A stretch of 64,000 nt of DNA from positions 1-64,000 of the forward strand of contig JABCZK010000006.1 of NCBI GenBank assembly GCA_013289695.1. The letters are read 5' to 3'. This document shows positions 1 through 8,830 of the stretch, one piece after another. Source of the stretch: Acidobacteriota bacterium (lineage in GTDB: Bacteria; Acidobacteriota; Terriglobia; Acidiferrales; UBA7541). Below the pieces are notes generated by a model, which saw only the letters and a list, made by a program, of their open reading frames with translations, had not been told where the DNA came from and ran no database searches. Numbering within the stretch: position 1 is the first letter of the stretch; each line of letters begins with the position of its first letter. The translations under genes and the position numbers were made by a program.

Positions 1-2358
1 CTGTTCCGTTCCATGCACACGGTAAAAGGCTCCGCAGCGCAAGTCGGATTGCATCGCCTCTCGGCGGTCGCGCATCGCGTCGAGGATTTGATTGGCCGCC
101 TGCGCGATGGCGAACTGAAGCCGAGCGCCAGTATCGTGGACATCTGCCTGGAATCCGTGGACGTCCTGAAAAAATTCCTGCACCGCCAATGGTCCGGCGA
201 TGACGAAATGCGATCCGCGGTGGATCCACTGCTCGCGCAAATCTCTGATCTCGCGCCCGAAGAAAATGACGGAGATGCAGCTCCCGGACAATCCACGGCT
301 GCCAGTGGAGCCGGCACATCAACCGCAGAAGCTGGAATCGCTGCGCCAGAAAAGCGCCGTGCCGCTCCCGAAGCGTTGCCGCAAGCCAAGTCCGTCCGCA
401 TCTCCCTCGAGCGTCTGGACCGCATGATGAACGCGGTCGGCGAACTCGTGATCAATCGCACCCGCATGGTCGGCCGCCTAGCCGAACTGGCAAAATTGGT
501 GGAAGTCCTGAATTTCTCGAAAAGCCGCCTGTCCGGAAAAGTTTCTGAGTTCCAGGAAAAACACGAGTTCAGCAAAATTCAGCCGTTGCTCGTTCCCGGT
601 AGCCGCGCCCCGCAGATGGACACTTTCCGCCCGAATTTTCCGGGAATGCCTTCGCTAACTTCCAACGACCTGCTCGAATTCAGCGAGCTGGAAATGGATC
701 GCTACGACGACGTCAACATTCTCTCCCGCTCGCTCACGGAAATTTCCGCCGACGTGAACGTCGTCCTCACCCAGCTCGAAGGTTTCATGGGCCGCGTGGA
801 TTCCGACATTGACGAATTCACCAAGCTCGCTCACCACCTTCAGGACGAAATCACCGCCGCGCGCATGGTCCCGATCGGCAACCTCTACACGCGCCTCTCC
901 CGCACCGTGCGCGATGCCGCCAACGCCACCGGCAAGCTCGTCGAACTTTCCCTCGAAGGCGCGGACACCGAACTCGACAACAATATTATTCAGCACGTAT
1001 CCGATCCGCTCATTCACCTCGTGCGCAACGCCGTCGCCCACGGTGTTGAAGACCGCCGCACCCGCCAGCGTTCCGGCAAATCCGAAAAGGGCCTCGTCAG
1101 TGTCCGCGCCTATCATCGCGGCAATCACATCTTCATCGAAGTGGAAGATGATGGCCGCGGCATTGACTACGACGGCGCCCGCCGCCGCGTCGTCGAAATG
1201 GGCGCCATGTCTTCCGTCGCCGCCGCCGAGCTCACCGAACGCGAACTCCGCGAATTCCTTTTCCGTCCCGGCTTCACCACCGCAGCTTCCATGACGGAGC
1301 TTGCCGGTCGCGGCGTCGGCCTGGACGTCGTGCGCGCGAACGTGCACGCGCTGAATGGTGAAATCGAAGTCCGATCCGAACCAGGCCACGGCGCCACCTT
1401 CACCGTGAAAGTTCCCCTGACCCTGATCATCTCGCAAGCGCTCTTCGTTCGCTGCGGCACATCCGTCTTCGCTCTGCCCTTGGCCGTGGTCGAAGAAATT
1501 CGCCGCCTAAAGCCCGACGAAATCGAAGACGTCGGCGGAAAACTCCTCACCCGCGTGCGCGACGTAGTCACCGAAGTCGTGCGCCTCGACGTTCAACTCG
1601 CCCTGCCCCCGCTTGAGCCGCTCAATGGCTATTTCCACATGGTCATCGTGAAAGTCGCCGGAAAACAAGTGGGCGTAGTCGTCGAAGAAGTCCTCGGCAA
1701 GGACGAAATCGTCATCAAGAATCTCGGCGATTATCTCCGCAGCGTGAAATTGTTCCCCGGCACCACCATCGCGCCCGATGGCAGCTTGATTCTCTTGATT
1801 GATTTGAATCGCCTGGCCTCCGCCGATACCGCTGAACGCAACGCGCTCCCCGCCTCTTCGCCTGCAGCCCGCGTTTTTGCACCGGGCGCCGAAGCAGTCG
1901 CCGCGGGAAGCATTCCGGCAGGCGCCGTGGACTCCATCGAGAACGATCGCGTAGTCGTCGTCGCCGACGACTCGATCAGCGTGCGCAAATTCGTCGGACG
2001 TATGCTCGAAAAAGCCGGCTATCGCGTGAAGCTCGCCTCCGACGGCCTGGAAGCTTCCGAACTCGTCGCCCAGATCGGCTGTCACTTGGTCATCACTGAC
2101 CTCGAGATGCCGCGCATGAACGGTTACGAGCTGATGGCCCATCTGCGCCAGAATCCAGTGACGCGAAAGATTCCCGTGCTGGTCGTCACCTCCCGCGCCG
2201 GAGCGAAACATCGCGACCGCGCCATGAAAGAAGGTGCCGTCGCATTTCTAACCAAGCCCGTGCAGGAAGATCAGCTGGTCTCGACCGTTGACGAATTGAT
2301 TGGCGCGGAAAAGCCCGACACCCGCCGCAAGTTAAACCTGCCGGTGCGGCAGGATTGA
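1..2358 (+). CDS. cheA: Hybrid chemotaxis histidine kinase CheA with C-terminal receiver (5' end cut by window edge)
   Basis: The frame is open from base 1, so the N-terminus lies outside the window. The first residues visible are the end of an HPt domain; the phosphorylated His is codon 6 (bases 16-18) in the motif HTVKG. After an Ala/Pro-rich linker come the CheA dimerisation helices (LDRMMNAVGELVINR), the ATPase domain (N box HLVRNAVAHG, G boxes DDGRGID and GRGVGLDVV), a CheW-like coupling domain and a receiver domain. The receiver keeps its acidic pair and the phospho-acceptor Asp at bases 2098-2100 (TDLEMPRMNG), and the Lys of FLTKP. The kinase would autophosphorylate in response to chemoreceptor arrays and pass phosphate to its own receiver, CheB and the downstream response regulator. 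It is one base away from cheB, and the six genes to 6108 form one operon. Hybrid CheAs of this kind are typical of alternative-function or pili-linked chemosensory systems. Confidence 0.95.
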   Translation: MFRSMHTVKGSAAQVGLHRLSAVAHRVEDLIGRLRDGELKPSASIVDICLESVDVLKKFLHRQWSGDDEMRSAVDPLLAQISDLAPEENDGDAAPGQSTAASGAGTSTAEAGIAAPEKRRAAPEALPQAKSVRISLERLDRMMNAVGELVINRTRMVGRLAELAKLVEVLNFSKSRLSGKVSEFQEKHEFSKIQPLLVPGSRAPQMDTFRPNFPGMPSLTSNDLLEFSELEMDRYDDVNILSRSLTEISADVNVVLTQLEGFMGRVDSDIDEFTKLAHHLQDEITAARMVPIGNLYTRLSRTVRDAANATGKLVELSLEGADTELDNNIIQHVSDPLIHLVRNAVAHGVEDRRTRQRSGKSEKGLVSVRAYHRGNHIFIEVEDDGRGIDYDGARRRVVEMGAMSSVAAAELTERELREFLFRPGFTTAASMTELAGRGVGLDVVRANVHALNGEIEVRSEPGHGATFTVKVPLTLIISQALFVRCGTSVFALPLAVVEEIRRLKPDEIEDVGGKLLTRVRDVVTEVVRLDVQLALPPLEPLNGYFHMVIVKVAGKQVGVVVEEVLGKDEIVIKNLGDYLRSVKLFPGTTIAPDGSLILLIDLNRLASADTAERNALPASSPAARVFAPGAEAVAAGSIPAGAVDSIENDRVVVVADDSISVRKFVGRMLEKAGYRVKLASDGLEASELVAQIGCHLVITDLEMPRMNGYELMAHLRQNPVTRKIPVLVVTSRAGAKHRDRAMKEGAVAFLTKPVQEDQLVSTVDELIGAEKPDTRRKLNLPVRQD

Positions 2359-2359
2359 G

Positions 2360-3493
2360 ATGAATCAGGTGCCTGAAAAGAAAATTCGCGTCCTCGTCGC
2401 CGATGATTCCGCCTTCATGTGCAAGGTGCTGAAGGAAATCATCAATTCAGACGCGCAACTGGAGGTCGCCGGCACCGCCCGCGACGGTCGCGAAGCCGTG
2501 GCCCTCGCCGAATCCTTGCGCCCAGACGTAATCACGATGGACATCAATATGCCGCATCTCGACGGCCTGCAAGCGACCGAATTAATTATGTCGCAGCATC
2601 CCCGCCCCGTCGTGATCGTCAGTTCCGAATCGCGCGAAGGCGCCGCCAGCACTCTGCGCGCGCTCGAGCTCGGCGCCATTGATTTCGTGCCCAAGCCCAC
2701 CAACGGCATTGACCTCGACATGCGCAATATCCGCGAAGAACTGACGCGCAAATTAAAGATGGCCGCAAAAGTTCGCGTCGTGCGCACCGCCACGCTCTCG
2801 AAGCTGACGACTCCGCACGCACCGGTCCCGCACCCACCGGCTGTAACAAACAGTGCAGAACGCGCCGCGCAGCACCACGCCGGCAACGGCACGAAATTTC
2901 CGATAGTCGTGATCGCCGCTTCCACGGGTGGACCTGCCGCGGTCATGCGCGTCGTCGCAGGGCTCCCCAAAGATCTCCAGGCCGCAGTCCTGCTGGTGCT
3001 GCACATGCCCGCTGCATTCACCAGCCAATTCACCATTCAGCTCGCGGAAATTTCGCGCTTGCCCGTGAAAGAGGCCGAATCGCACGAAGCGCCGCAGCCC
3101 GGCGTGATCTACCTTTGCCCCGGCGCCAATCATTTGCGCATTTCTTCCACTGGAAAAATCACCTTGGATGGCGGTCCGCGCATCGAGGGCTATCGCCCCT
3201 GCGCCGACGTCGCCCTCGAATCTGCCGCCGCCTTCGCGCGCCCGCTCACCGTGGCCGTGGTCCTCACCGGCATGGGCAACGACGCCTCCAAAGGTGTGCA
3301 AGCAGTGAAAGCCGCTGGCGGCCACGTAATCGTCCAGGATGAAGCTAGCTGCGTAATTTTCGGCATGCCCGCCGAAGCAATCAAGACCGGCTCAGTGGAC
3401 GAGATTCTCCCGCTTGATCAAATCAGCGCAGCGATCGAAAAGCGTGTCGCGAAAATCACTCGCCTCGCGCCGGCCCCGATAGGTGCGCGATGA
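2360..3493 (+). CDS. cheB: Chemoreceptor glutamate methylesterase/deamidase CheB
   Basis: 377 residues in the usual two-domain layout. Residues about 9-130 are a receiver with the acidic pair ADDSAF, phospho-acceptor Asp61 (TMDINMP) and Lys112 (VPKP). Residues about 180-365 are the methylesterase domain with Ser188 in AASTGGP, His215 in VLHMP and Asp308 in LTGMGNDAS, matching the catalytic Ser-His-Asp triad of the family. The enzyme removes methyl groups from receptor glutamates and so resets sensitivity when phosphorylated by CheA. The ATG follows the cheA stop by one base and the stop overlaps the next start (ATGA). No cheR methyltransferase is visible in the window; it may lie upstream. 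Confidence 0.95.
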   Translation: MNQVPEKKIRVLVADDSAFMCKVLKEIINSDAQLEVAGTARDGREAVALAESLRPDVITMDINMPHLDGLQATELIMSQHPRPVVIVSSESREGAASTLRALELGAIDFVPKPTNGIDLDMRNIREELTRKLKMAAKVRVVRTATLSKLTTPHAPVPHPPAVTNSAERAAQHHAGNGTKFPIVVIAASTGGPAAVMRVVAGLPKDLQAAVLLVLHMPAAFTSQFTIQLAEISRLPVKEAESHEAPQPGVIYLCPGANHLRISSTGKITLDGGPRIEGYRPCADVALESAAAFARPLTVAVVLTGMGNDASKGVQAVKAAGGHVIVQDEASCVIFGMPAEAIKTGSVDEILPLDQISAAIEKRVAKITRLAPAPIGAR

Positions 3494-4023
3494 AAATCGC
3501 CATGCAGGACACGGCGAAGTCGCGCCGCTCGCGCTCTACCGAAGCCCTAATTCTGTTTTGCATCGGCACGCAAACCTTCGCCATTGCCGCCGACGCAGTG
3601 CAGGAAATTCGCAGCACAGACAGCCTCGCCACCGCCGCCGTCGAAATGGAGCTGGCTGAAGTTCCCAAGGTCCGCCACCTCGTCGAACGCAGCCATCGCA
3701 CCTACTACGTCGTCAGCGGCTGCGTGCATTTCGGCCTGCGCGTCACACGCCCCACTCTCGTCCTGATCCTGCGTCAAATTCGCACCGCCGTTCTCGTGGA
3801 TTCCATCGAAAGAATGGTGGACGTTCCCAAAGTCCACGCGCTGCCCCAAGCTTTCCAAGGTGAAGAACGCCAATGGTATCGCGGCCTCACCTACCTCGAA
3901 GATCGCGTGATTCCCGTAATCCAGCCCAATGGATTTCTTACTCCCGAAGAATTCGCGCGCCTCGATCGCGCCTCGAAATCCATCGAAGCTCGCCACGAAC
4001 TCGAAGGAGCTGTGCCAGCATGA
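3490..4023 (+). CDS. cheW: CheW-type coupling protein
   Basis: 177 residues, nearly all a CheW/SH3-like coupling domain (from LILFCIGTQTFAIAADAVQEI to the C-terminal IPVIQPNGFL). CheW links the CheA kinase to chemoreceptors at the membrane. The start overlaps the cheB stop by four bases and the stop overlaps the next gene in the same way, so translation is probably coupled. Sequence is divergent compared with enteric CheW, but the position in the operon supports the call. It is one of two CheW-like proteins encoded side by side, which suggests the array may use more than one adaptor. Confidence 0.85.
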   Translation: MKIAMQDTAKSRRSRSTEALILFCIGTQTFAIAADAVQEIRSTDSLATAAVEMELAEVPKVRHLVERSHRTYYVVSGCVHFGLRVTRPTLVLILRQIRTAVLVDSIERMVDVPKVHALPQAFQGEERQWYRGLTYLEDRVIPVIQPNGFLTPEEFARLDRASKSIEARHELEGAVPA

Positions 4024-4505
4024 GCGGCGCACAAAATCACGCGCGCAAATCCTGGGTGCTCCTGCACGTAGGCAACCGCCGATTCGCGCTGCCTGCTGAG
4101 TCCGTGATGGAACTGGCGCCGCCCGTGCGCCTGCACAATTTTCCGCACACCTCGCGCCTCATCGCCGGAGTAATCGTCCGCCGCGGCCGCATCGTTCCGG
4201 TTTACGACGTCGCGCCAGTTCTTTGCGGCAGGGAATCGTCGGTGCACCGTTTCTATCTGATCGCCGACCGCGCGTTCGGAACCGACGCCGGCCCGGACGC
4301 CACGGAAGCGAGCGCGATTCCGGTAAATGGCGAATGCGAGTTAGCTACGGGCGAAATGCAACCGCCGCAGGAAAACGCCCCACCCTATTTCGCCGGCACT
4401 CTCGCTATCGAAGCCGAAAATATAGACGTCCTGGATTTGCAAAAACTGGTCAGCGCCGTCCGCGATAATCCCAGCGCCACAAATCACGCGGAGCCGCGCC
4501 CATGA
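4020..4505 (+). CDS. Second CheW-like coupling protein
   Basis: 161 residues. A CheW-like fold is indicated by the pattern WVLLHVGNRRFALPAESV near the N-terminus and GVIVRRGRIVPVYDVAPVL around residues 48-66, the usual hydrophobic strands of CheW. The C-terminal third (Glu, Ala and Pro-rich) is less conserved. The ATG at 4020 overlaps the preceding stop as ATGA; an in-frame upstream extension exists but would run deep into the previous gene and is rejected. Likely a second adaptor or a competitor for CheA or receptor binding. The family call is less certain than for the preceding gene. Confidence 0.75.
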   Translation: MSGAQNHARKSWVLLHVGNRRFALPAESVMELAPPVRLHNFPHTSRLIAGVIVRRGRIVPVYDVAPVLCGRESSVHRFYLIADRAFGTDAGPDATEASAIPVNGECELATGEMQPPQENAPPYFAGTLAIEAENIDVLDLQKLVSAVRDNPSATNHAEPRP

Positions 4506-5329
4506 ACGCCCTCGCAAATCTTCCGCGTATCCTGCTCGTCGATAGCAACGTGTATTTCGCGAAGCGCGTCGGCGAAGCTCTGCAGCAGGTCGGCTTTGAA
4601 GTCATCCCCTGCACGCAAGCAGCCTACGCGCTCACCATGCTCGAATGGAATGCGCCCGCTGCCATTTTATGCGCCACAAATCTGCGCGAGATGGGCGCGC
4701 TCGAAATGGCTCCGATCCTGCGCGCCGATCCCAACACCGCGCACATCCCGCTCATCGCCATCGGCGGCGTTAATGCAGGCGAGCAAGCCCTGCTGGAAGC
4801 CTATCGCGCCGGCTGCGACGATTTCGTCGATCGCCGCCGCTCGCCCTCGGACATCGCCGCGCACGTGCGCAGTTTTCTCGTAAGCCGTCAGGACGGTTTT
4901 CAGCCCACGCAAATGCTCACCAGCGCCGAAACCGATTTGAGCGGCAACCTTCAGCACCTCGATTTGCCCGGCGTAATTCAAATGCTCGGCCAGGCCCGCC
5001 AGACCGGTGCGCTACACATCAACGCCGTGGATGCCGACGGAATTATTTTCTTCGAAGGCGGCGAAATCAATCACGCCGAATGCGGCATGCTCTTCGGCGA
5101 TGAAGCTGTCACCCAAATCGTCGCCACCTGCCAGGGCGCCGACAAAGGCGTTTACAAATTCGTGTACGGCGCCACCGCCACGCAGCGCACCGTGTTGCGC
5201 TCCGCCACCGATCTGCTCCTCGATGCCATGCGCGAATTCGATGAATCGCAACGAGACTCCGAGGAAGGGCCCCAACTCGACTCCGAGCAACACGCCGCAC
5301 CAGATAAAGTCGAAAAGGAATCGCTATGA
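4502..5329 (+). CDS. Degenerate receiver fused to a DUF4388 (PATAN-like) domain
   Basis: 275 residues. Residues about 10-125 have the receiver fold pattern (RILLVDSNVYFAKRVGEAL at the start, helix-strand alternation after it). The usual phospho-acceptor position reads CATNLREMG with Ala in place of Asp, the Thr/Ser position is Gly (AIGG), and the conserved Lys-Pro is Arg-Arg (VDRRRS). Residues about 150-240 match a DUF4388/PATAN-type domain (GNLQHLDLPGVIQMLGQ, then TGALHI, GEINHAECG). PATAN and DUF4388 domains are found in response regulators that control motility and development. The missing acceptor suggests signalling through protein contact rather than phosphorylation. Four-base overlaps on both sides place it in the chemosensory operon. 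Confidence 0.8.
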   Translation: MNALANLPRILLVDSNVYFAKRVGEALQQVGFEVIPCTQAAYALTMLEWNAPAAILCATNLREMGALEMAPILRADPNTAHIPLIAIGGVNAGEQALLEAYRAGCDDFVDRRRSPSDIAAHVRSFLVSRQDGFQPTQMLTSAETDLSGNLQHLDLPGVIQMLGQARQTGALHINAVDADGIIFFEGGEINHAECGMLFGDEAVTQIVATCQGADKGVYKFVYGATATQRTVLRSATDLLLDAMREFDESQRDSEEGPQLDSEQHAAPDKVEKESL

Positions 5330-6108
5330 GCGAAACGCCGGCTCTCACCGCCGCCCGCACTCCCACGGTCTATTTCATTGACGACAGCGCCACCATGCGC
5401 GAAGTCATCAAGATCGCCTTCCGCAAGGAAAATATCAACGTCATCACCTGCGCGGACGCCGCCTCTGCCCTCGCGCAATTCGGCGACTCCGCGCCCGACG
5501 CGGTCATCACCGACGTGATCATGCCCGATAAAGACGGCTACGAAGTCTGCCAGTTCATCAAGGAACACGAACGCTTCGGAAAGACGCCGGTGATCCTCAT
5601 GTCAGGCGTCGTAAATCGCACCGTCGCGGAAAGAGCCATGCAGGTGAAAGCCGATGAACTGGTGCGCAAACCTTTCCAGCCGCAGGATCTAATCGCACGT
5701 GTGAAAAGCCTTCTGAATCCTGGGGGCGCCGCAGCCCGCGGCTCGTTGCGCGAAGAAGAAGCAAATGCATCGCAAGCCGCCAGCCGCGTTCTCAGCGGCC
5801 TTTTCGCACCGCCCCCCGGTCAACAAAATGGCGCGCCGCACAATCCCGCCACGTCCGCATGGCCCGCGGAACCCGCGCAAACATTCGCGCCGCAACGCAG
5901 CGCGCCGGCAGCCCCGCGTCCGGTCGCACTCACAGCGCCACTGCAACGCGCTGCAGCCGCCCCATTTTCCGCCGACACCCAAAAACTGCGCCACGAAATC
6001 CGCCGCCTCGAGCTGCTCGTAAAAAAACTCCAAGCCGAACTAGAAGCGCAAAAACAATATTGCGCCGCGCTGGAAGCCGACTTCAAATCCATGCAAGAAA
6101 CCGAATAG
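5326..6108 (+). CDS. Response regulator with C-terminal coiled coil
   Basis: 260 residues. An intact CheY-like receiver covers residues about 14-130, with the acidic pair FIDDSA, acceptor Asp63 in ITDVIMPDKDG and the Lys-Pro-Phe motif VRKPF. A long linker rich in Ala, Pro and Gln follows (about 135-215), then a C-terminal coiled coil of about 40 residues (LRHEIRRLELLVKKLQAEL). There is no DNA-binding or enzymatic domain, so output is probably by binding a partner, as for CheY. It is the last gene of the chemosensory operon and is followed by a convergent gene. Confidence 0.85.
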   Translation: MSETPALTAARTPTVYFIDDSATMREVIKIAFRKENINVITCADAASALAQFGDSAPDAVITDVIMPDKDGYEVCQFIKEHERFGKTPVILMSGVVNRTVAERAMQVKADELVRKPFQPQDLIARVKSLLNPGGAAARGSLREEEANASQAASRVLSGLFAPPPGQQNGAPHNPATSAWPAEPAQTFAPQRSAPAAPRPVALTAPLQRAAAAPFSADTQKLRHEIRRLELLVKKLQAELEAQKQYCAALEADFKSMQETE

Positions 6109-6127
6109 CATCCTCGCGTCGTCTCTG

Positions 6128-6204
6128 GTAGCGCCGGCGTGCCGCTGGCTCTTTGCGGTTGCCTTTGACGTTGTAGCGGCCAGCTTCAGCTGGGCGCCTT
6201 TGAC
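6128..6204. repeat. Intergenic palindromic repeat, copy A
   Basis: This lies in the gap between the convergent genes ending at 6108 and 6324. It contains a GTAGCGCCGGCG unit and a 32-base unit at 6173-6204 that starts GTAGCGGCCAGC and ends GCCTTTGAC. The 32-base unit is repeated exactly, in inverted orientation, at 25901-25932, and in diverged form at 33634-33664. The centre can fold through the pair CAGCTTCAGCTG. The position suggests a bidirectional terminator or a REP-like mobile palindrome; no open reading frame is present. Confidence 0.8.
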
Positions 6205-6323
6205 TTGCTTTGGCTTTCGCCTCCGCGTGTACTCCGACTCGTCATCCTGACAGGCAGCGAAGGATCTCTGTTCGCTTTTCCCCAGCGCGGCTCCCATTCA
6301 TCACCGCGAACGCTTCGCCCTCC

Positions 6324-7229
6324 TCACTCCAACCCCTTCCCCCGCAAAAATTCCCGCGCCACGTCCGCAACATCCCGATGTTCCCCATCCACCTCATAAT
6401 TCATCCGCCGCATTTGCTCATCATCAATCTTCCCCGCCAATTCCAGCAAAGCCCCACGCATTTCCGAAAATCGCCCCAGCGCATCCGCCCGCACCACCGG
6501 CACCGCCTCATAAGGCGGAAAATAATGCTTGTCGTCCTCCAACATCGTCAAATCGCGCGCCGCCAGTAATCCATCCGTGGAATTTCCTGCCACGATGTCC
6601 ACCTGCTTCTCCAGCAGCGCGCGATAAAGCAATCCCAAATCCAGAATCCGCGGCGTCTCACGAAATGCAAGCCCGTACGTTCGCGCCAACCCCGCAAACC
6701 CGTCTGGCCGCTCCATGAATTCGTATCCAAACCCCGCCTGCCATCCGCGCGTGTAAGGCGCCGCATCCGAAATGGTCTTCAGACGCAGCCGCCGCGCATC
6801 CTCGCCGCGCACCACAATCGCAAAAGTATTGTTGAATCCCAGCGAGGGCAGCACGTCCAATCCAAATCGCCGCTGGTATTCACTCCGCACCCGCTGCAAC
6901 ACCGCGGCTGAATCAGACTCCAGCGGATCGTGCAAAATCGCCGTCAGCGCCGTCCCCGTGTATTCCACGTACAAATCAATTCGGCCCGCTAGCAGCGACT
7001 GCTGGCAAATATAAGATCCTGCCAGATAAAATCGGCGCGTCACCGAACGATGTGTCCGCGCTTCCAGATGCTGCGCCACAATTTCACCAAGCAAAGCTTG
7101 CTCAGAGAAATTCTTCGAACCAACGACGATCTCATCGCGCCGCGCATCGCCACACGAACCCAGCGCCACCGCCCACGCAGACACCACGCAAGCGAAAACG
7201 CCCAGCCGCAGCGCCGGCCTGCGAATCAT
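6324..7229 (-). CDS. Glycine betaine/osmoprotectant ABC transporter, substrate-binding lipoprotein (OpuAC/ProX-like)
   Basis: 301 residues. The start at 7229 is chosen because its ATG overlaps the permease stop as ATGA; an in-frame start 30 bases upstream is less likely. A lipoprotein signal peptide ends at the lipobox LGSC (Cys26), so the protein is anchored outside the cytoplasmic membrane. The mature part begins EIVVGSKNFSEQALLGEI and contains DLYVEYTGTALTAIL, both diagnostic of the OpuAC quaternary-amine binding family. It would capture glycine betaine, choline or a related compatible solute and deliver it to the permease encoded just upstream. Third gene of a three-gene minus-strand operon. 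Confidence 0.9.
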   Translation of the reverse strand: MIRRPALRLGVFACVVSAWAVALGSCGDARRDEIVVGSKNFSEQALLGEIVAQHLEARTHRSVTRRFYLAGSYICQQSLLAGRIDLYVEYTGTALTAILHDPLESDSAAVLQRVRSEYQRRFGLDVLPSLGFNNTFAIVVRGEDARRLRLKTISDAAPYTRGWQAGFGYEFMERPDGFAGLARTYGLAFRETPRILDLGLLYRALLEKQVDIVAGNSTDGLLAARDLTMLEDDKHYFPPYEAVPVVRADALGRFSEMRGALLELAGKIDDEQMRRMNYEVDGEHRDVADVAREFLRGKGLE

Positions 7230-7864
7230 GATCGCGCGGGCTGCCACCGGCGCTCGCACACGCCCAGCAGGAAATCGGCAACCAGCGCCAGCAACGCCGC
7301 TGGAATCGCCCCGGCCAATATCAGTTGATTGTTCACCATCGCCAGCCCGCGAAAAATGAATTCGCCTAGGCCCCCCGCTCCCACCGCCGCTGCAATCGTC
7401 GCGATCCCCACGGTCAGCACCGTCGCCACGCGAATGCCCGCCAGCATCGTCGAAAACGACAGCGGCAATTCCACTTGCAACAGAATCTGCCGGTCGGTCA
7501 TGCCCATGCCGCGCGCCGCGTCGCGGATCGCCGCGTCCACACCGCTAATTCCCGCCGCGGTGTTGCGAATGATCGGCAGCAGCGCATACAGCGCCAGCGC
7601 CGCGATGGCCAGCCGGTCAGCGCGATCGCCCAGCCAGGGCACCGGCAGCAAAAAACCAAAGAGCGCCAGGCTCGGAATTGTTTCCGCAATATTCGCCCCG
7701 CCCAAGATCGGTTTCGATAGCCAAGGCCGCCGCGCCACCAGCACGCCCAGCGGCACGCCCACCGCCACCGCCAGCAGCATCGCAATTCCCACCAGCCACA
7801 CGTGTTCCAGTGTCGCCTGCAAAATTTCCCGATGATGTCGCGCAAAATATTCCAGCAGATTCAT
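7226..7864 (-). CDS. Osmoprotectant ABC transporter permease (OpuB/YehW type)
   Basis: 212 residues with about five hydrophobic membrane segments. The binding-protein-dependent transport signature is visible as the EAA loop (RDAARGMGMTDRQILLQVELP, around residues 118-138), which contacts the ATPase. The motif AVGAGGLGEFIFRGL near the C-terminal side is typical of quaternary-amine permeases. Start and stop both overlap neighbours by four bases (ATGA), so the ATPase, permease and binding protein are translated as a coupled set. Role: the membrane channel for osmoprotectant uptake. Confidence 0.9.
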   Translation of the reverse strand: MNLLEYFARHHREILQATLEHVWLVGIAMLLAVAVGVPLGVLVARRPWLSKPILGGANIAETIPSLALFGFLLPVPWLGDRADRLAIAALALYALLPIIRNTAAGISGVDAAIRDAARGMGMTDRQILLQVELPLSFSTMLAGIRVATVLTVGIATIAAAVGAGGLGEFIFRGLAMVNNQLILAGAIPAALLALVADFLLGVCERRWQPARS

Positions 7865-8667
7865 CCCGGTCCCTCCAGCTTTTCGAACATCCGCGCATTG
7901 GCGGTGTAGGCGGCGGTCACTGGCTCCGTCGCACCCATAAAATCCTTCGGCGTATAAAGTCCCACCAGCGCCCCCGCATCAATCACGCCGATGCGATCCC
8001 CCAGCAGCAGCGCTTCCGCCACATGATGCGTCACGATCACAATCGTCTTCTGCAACCGCCGCTGCAATTCCTGAAATTCGCACTGCACCTCCGCGCGCGT
8101 TAGCGGATCCAGGGCCCCAAAGGGCTCGTCCATCAGCAGAATCGGCGGATCCGCGGCCAACGCCCGCGCCACGCCCACACGCTGCCGCTGCCCGCCGGAA
8201 AGTTGATGCGGATAGCGACGCAAAAATTCTTGCTGATCCAAACTGACCAGTTGCAAAAGTTCCGCAACCCGCGCGCGAATACGCTCCTCCGGCCAATGCT
8301 CCAGCCGTGGCACCAAAGAAATATTCTGTTCCACGGTGAAATGCGGAAAAAGTCCGACTTCCTGAATCACGTAACCAATCCGCCGCCGCAGCTCGATCGG
8401 ATCGCGTTCCAATGTCGAGCGTCCCTCGACGAGCACCGCACCTTCGCCAGGCTCCAGCATCCGGTTGATCAATTTCAAAGCCGTGGACTTTCCCGCCCCG
8501 CTGCGCCCCAGCAAAACCAAAGTTTCGCCGCGCTGCACCACAAGGTTCAGATCGTGCAGCAACACCCGCCCATTCGGCAGCTTGTAACCCGCATGACGAA
8601 ATTCAATAACGGGTTGCGAATCAGGAAGGGAACTGCGCTCGGAAGTACGTTCGGTGTCAGCGCTCAT
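7861..8667 (-). CDS. Osmoprotectant ABC transporter ATP-binding protein (OpuA/ProV type)
   Basis: About 268 residues from the ATG at 8667; a TTG 69 bases upstream would extend it by 23 residues but adds nothing recognisable. Walker A is LGRSGAGKST, the ABC signature LSGGQRQRV, Walker B ILLMDEPFG, and the switch His is present (VIVTHH). Around the Walker A region the sequence NRMLEPGEG is typical of quaternary-amine ATPases. It lacks the C-terminal CBS pair that many ProV/OpuAA proteins carry, so it is a short form. First gene of the transporter operon and divergent from the SDR gene at 8831. Confidence 0.9.
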   Translation of the reverse strand: MSADTERTSERSSLPDSQPVIEFRHAGYKLPNGRVLLHDLNLVVQRGETLVLLGRSGAGKSTALKLINRMLEPGEGAVLVEGRSTLERDPIELRRRIGYVIQEVGLFPHFTVEQNISLVPRLEHWPEERIRARVAELLQLVSLDQQEFLRRYPHQLSGGQRQRVGVARALAADPPILLMDEPFGALDPLTRAEVQCEFQELQRRLQKTIVIVTHHVAEALLLGDRIGVIDAGALVGLYTPKDFMGATEPVTAAYTANARMFEKLEGPG

Positions 8668-8830
8668 GCCGTGGACGCCGGCCCACAACAAATGCCGCGT
8701 CCCGCGCAGGCTAGCAAGCGCCACATACCCTGTCAAACGCCAACGCGGGACTAAAGAATCCTGCGTGCATCCATCCTCATCTCATCAGACAGCAGTACCC
8801 AAACACAAACAACATCCAAGGGAGTCACAA

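Noticed and set aside
655-1437. 260-codon minus-strand frame inside cheA
   Set aside because: Mirror frame of the CheA kinase domain; Gly/Ala/Asp/Val-rich and without motifs.
6324-7259. Longer start for the osmoprotectant-binding lipoprotein
   Set aside because: The ATG at 7229 overlaps the permease stop as ATGA, matching the other junctions in this operon, and gives a compact lipoprotein signal.
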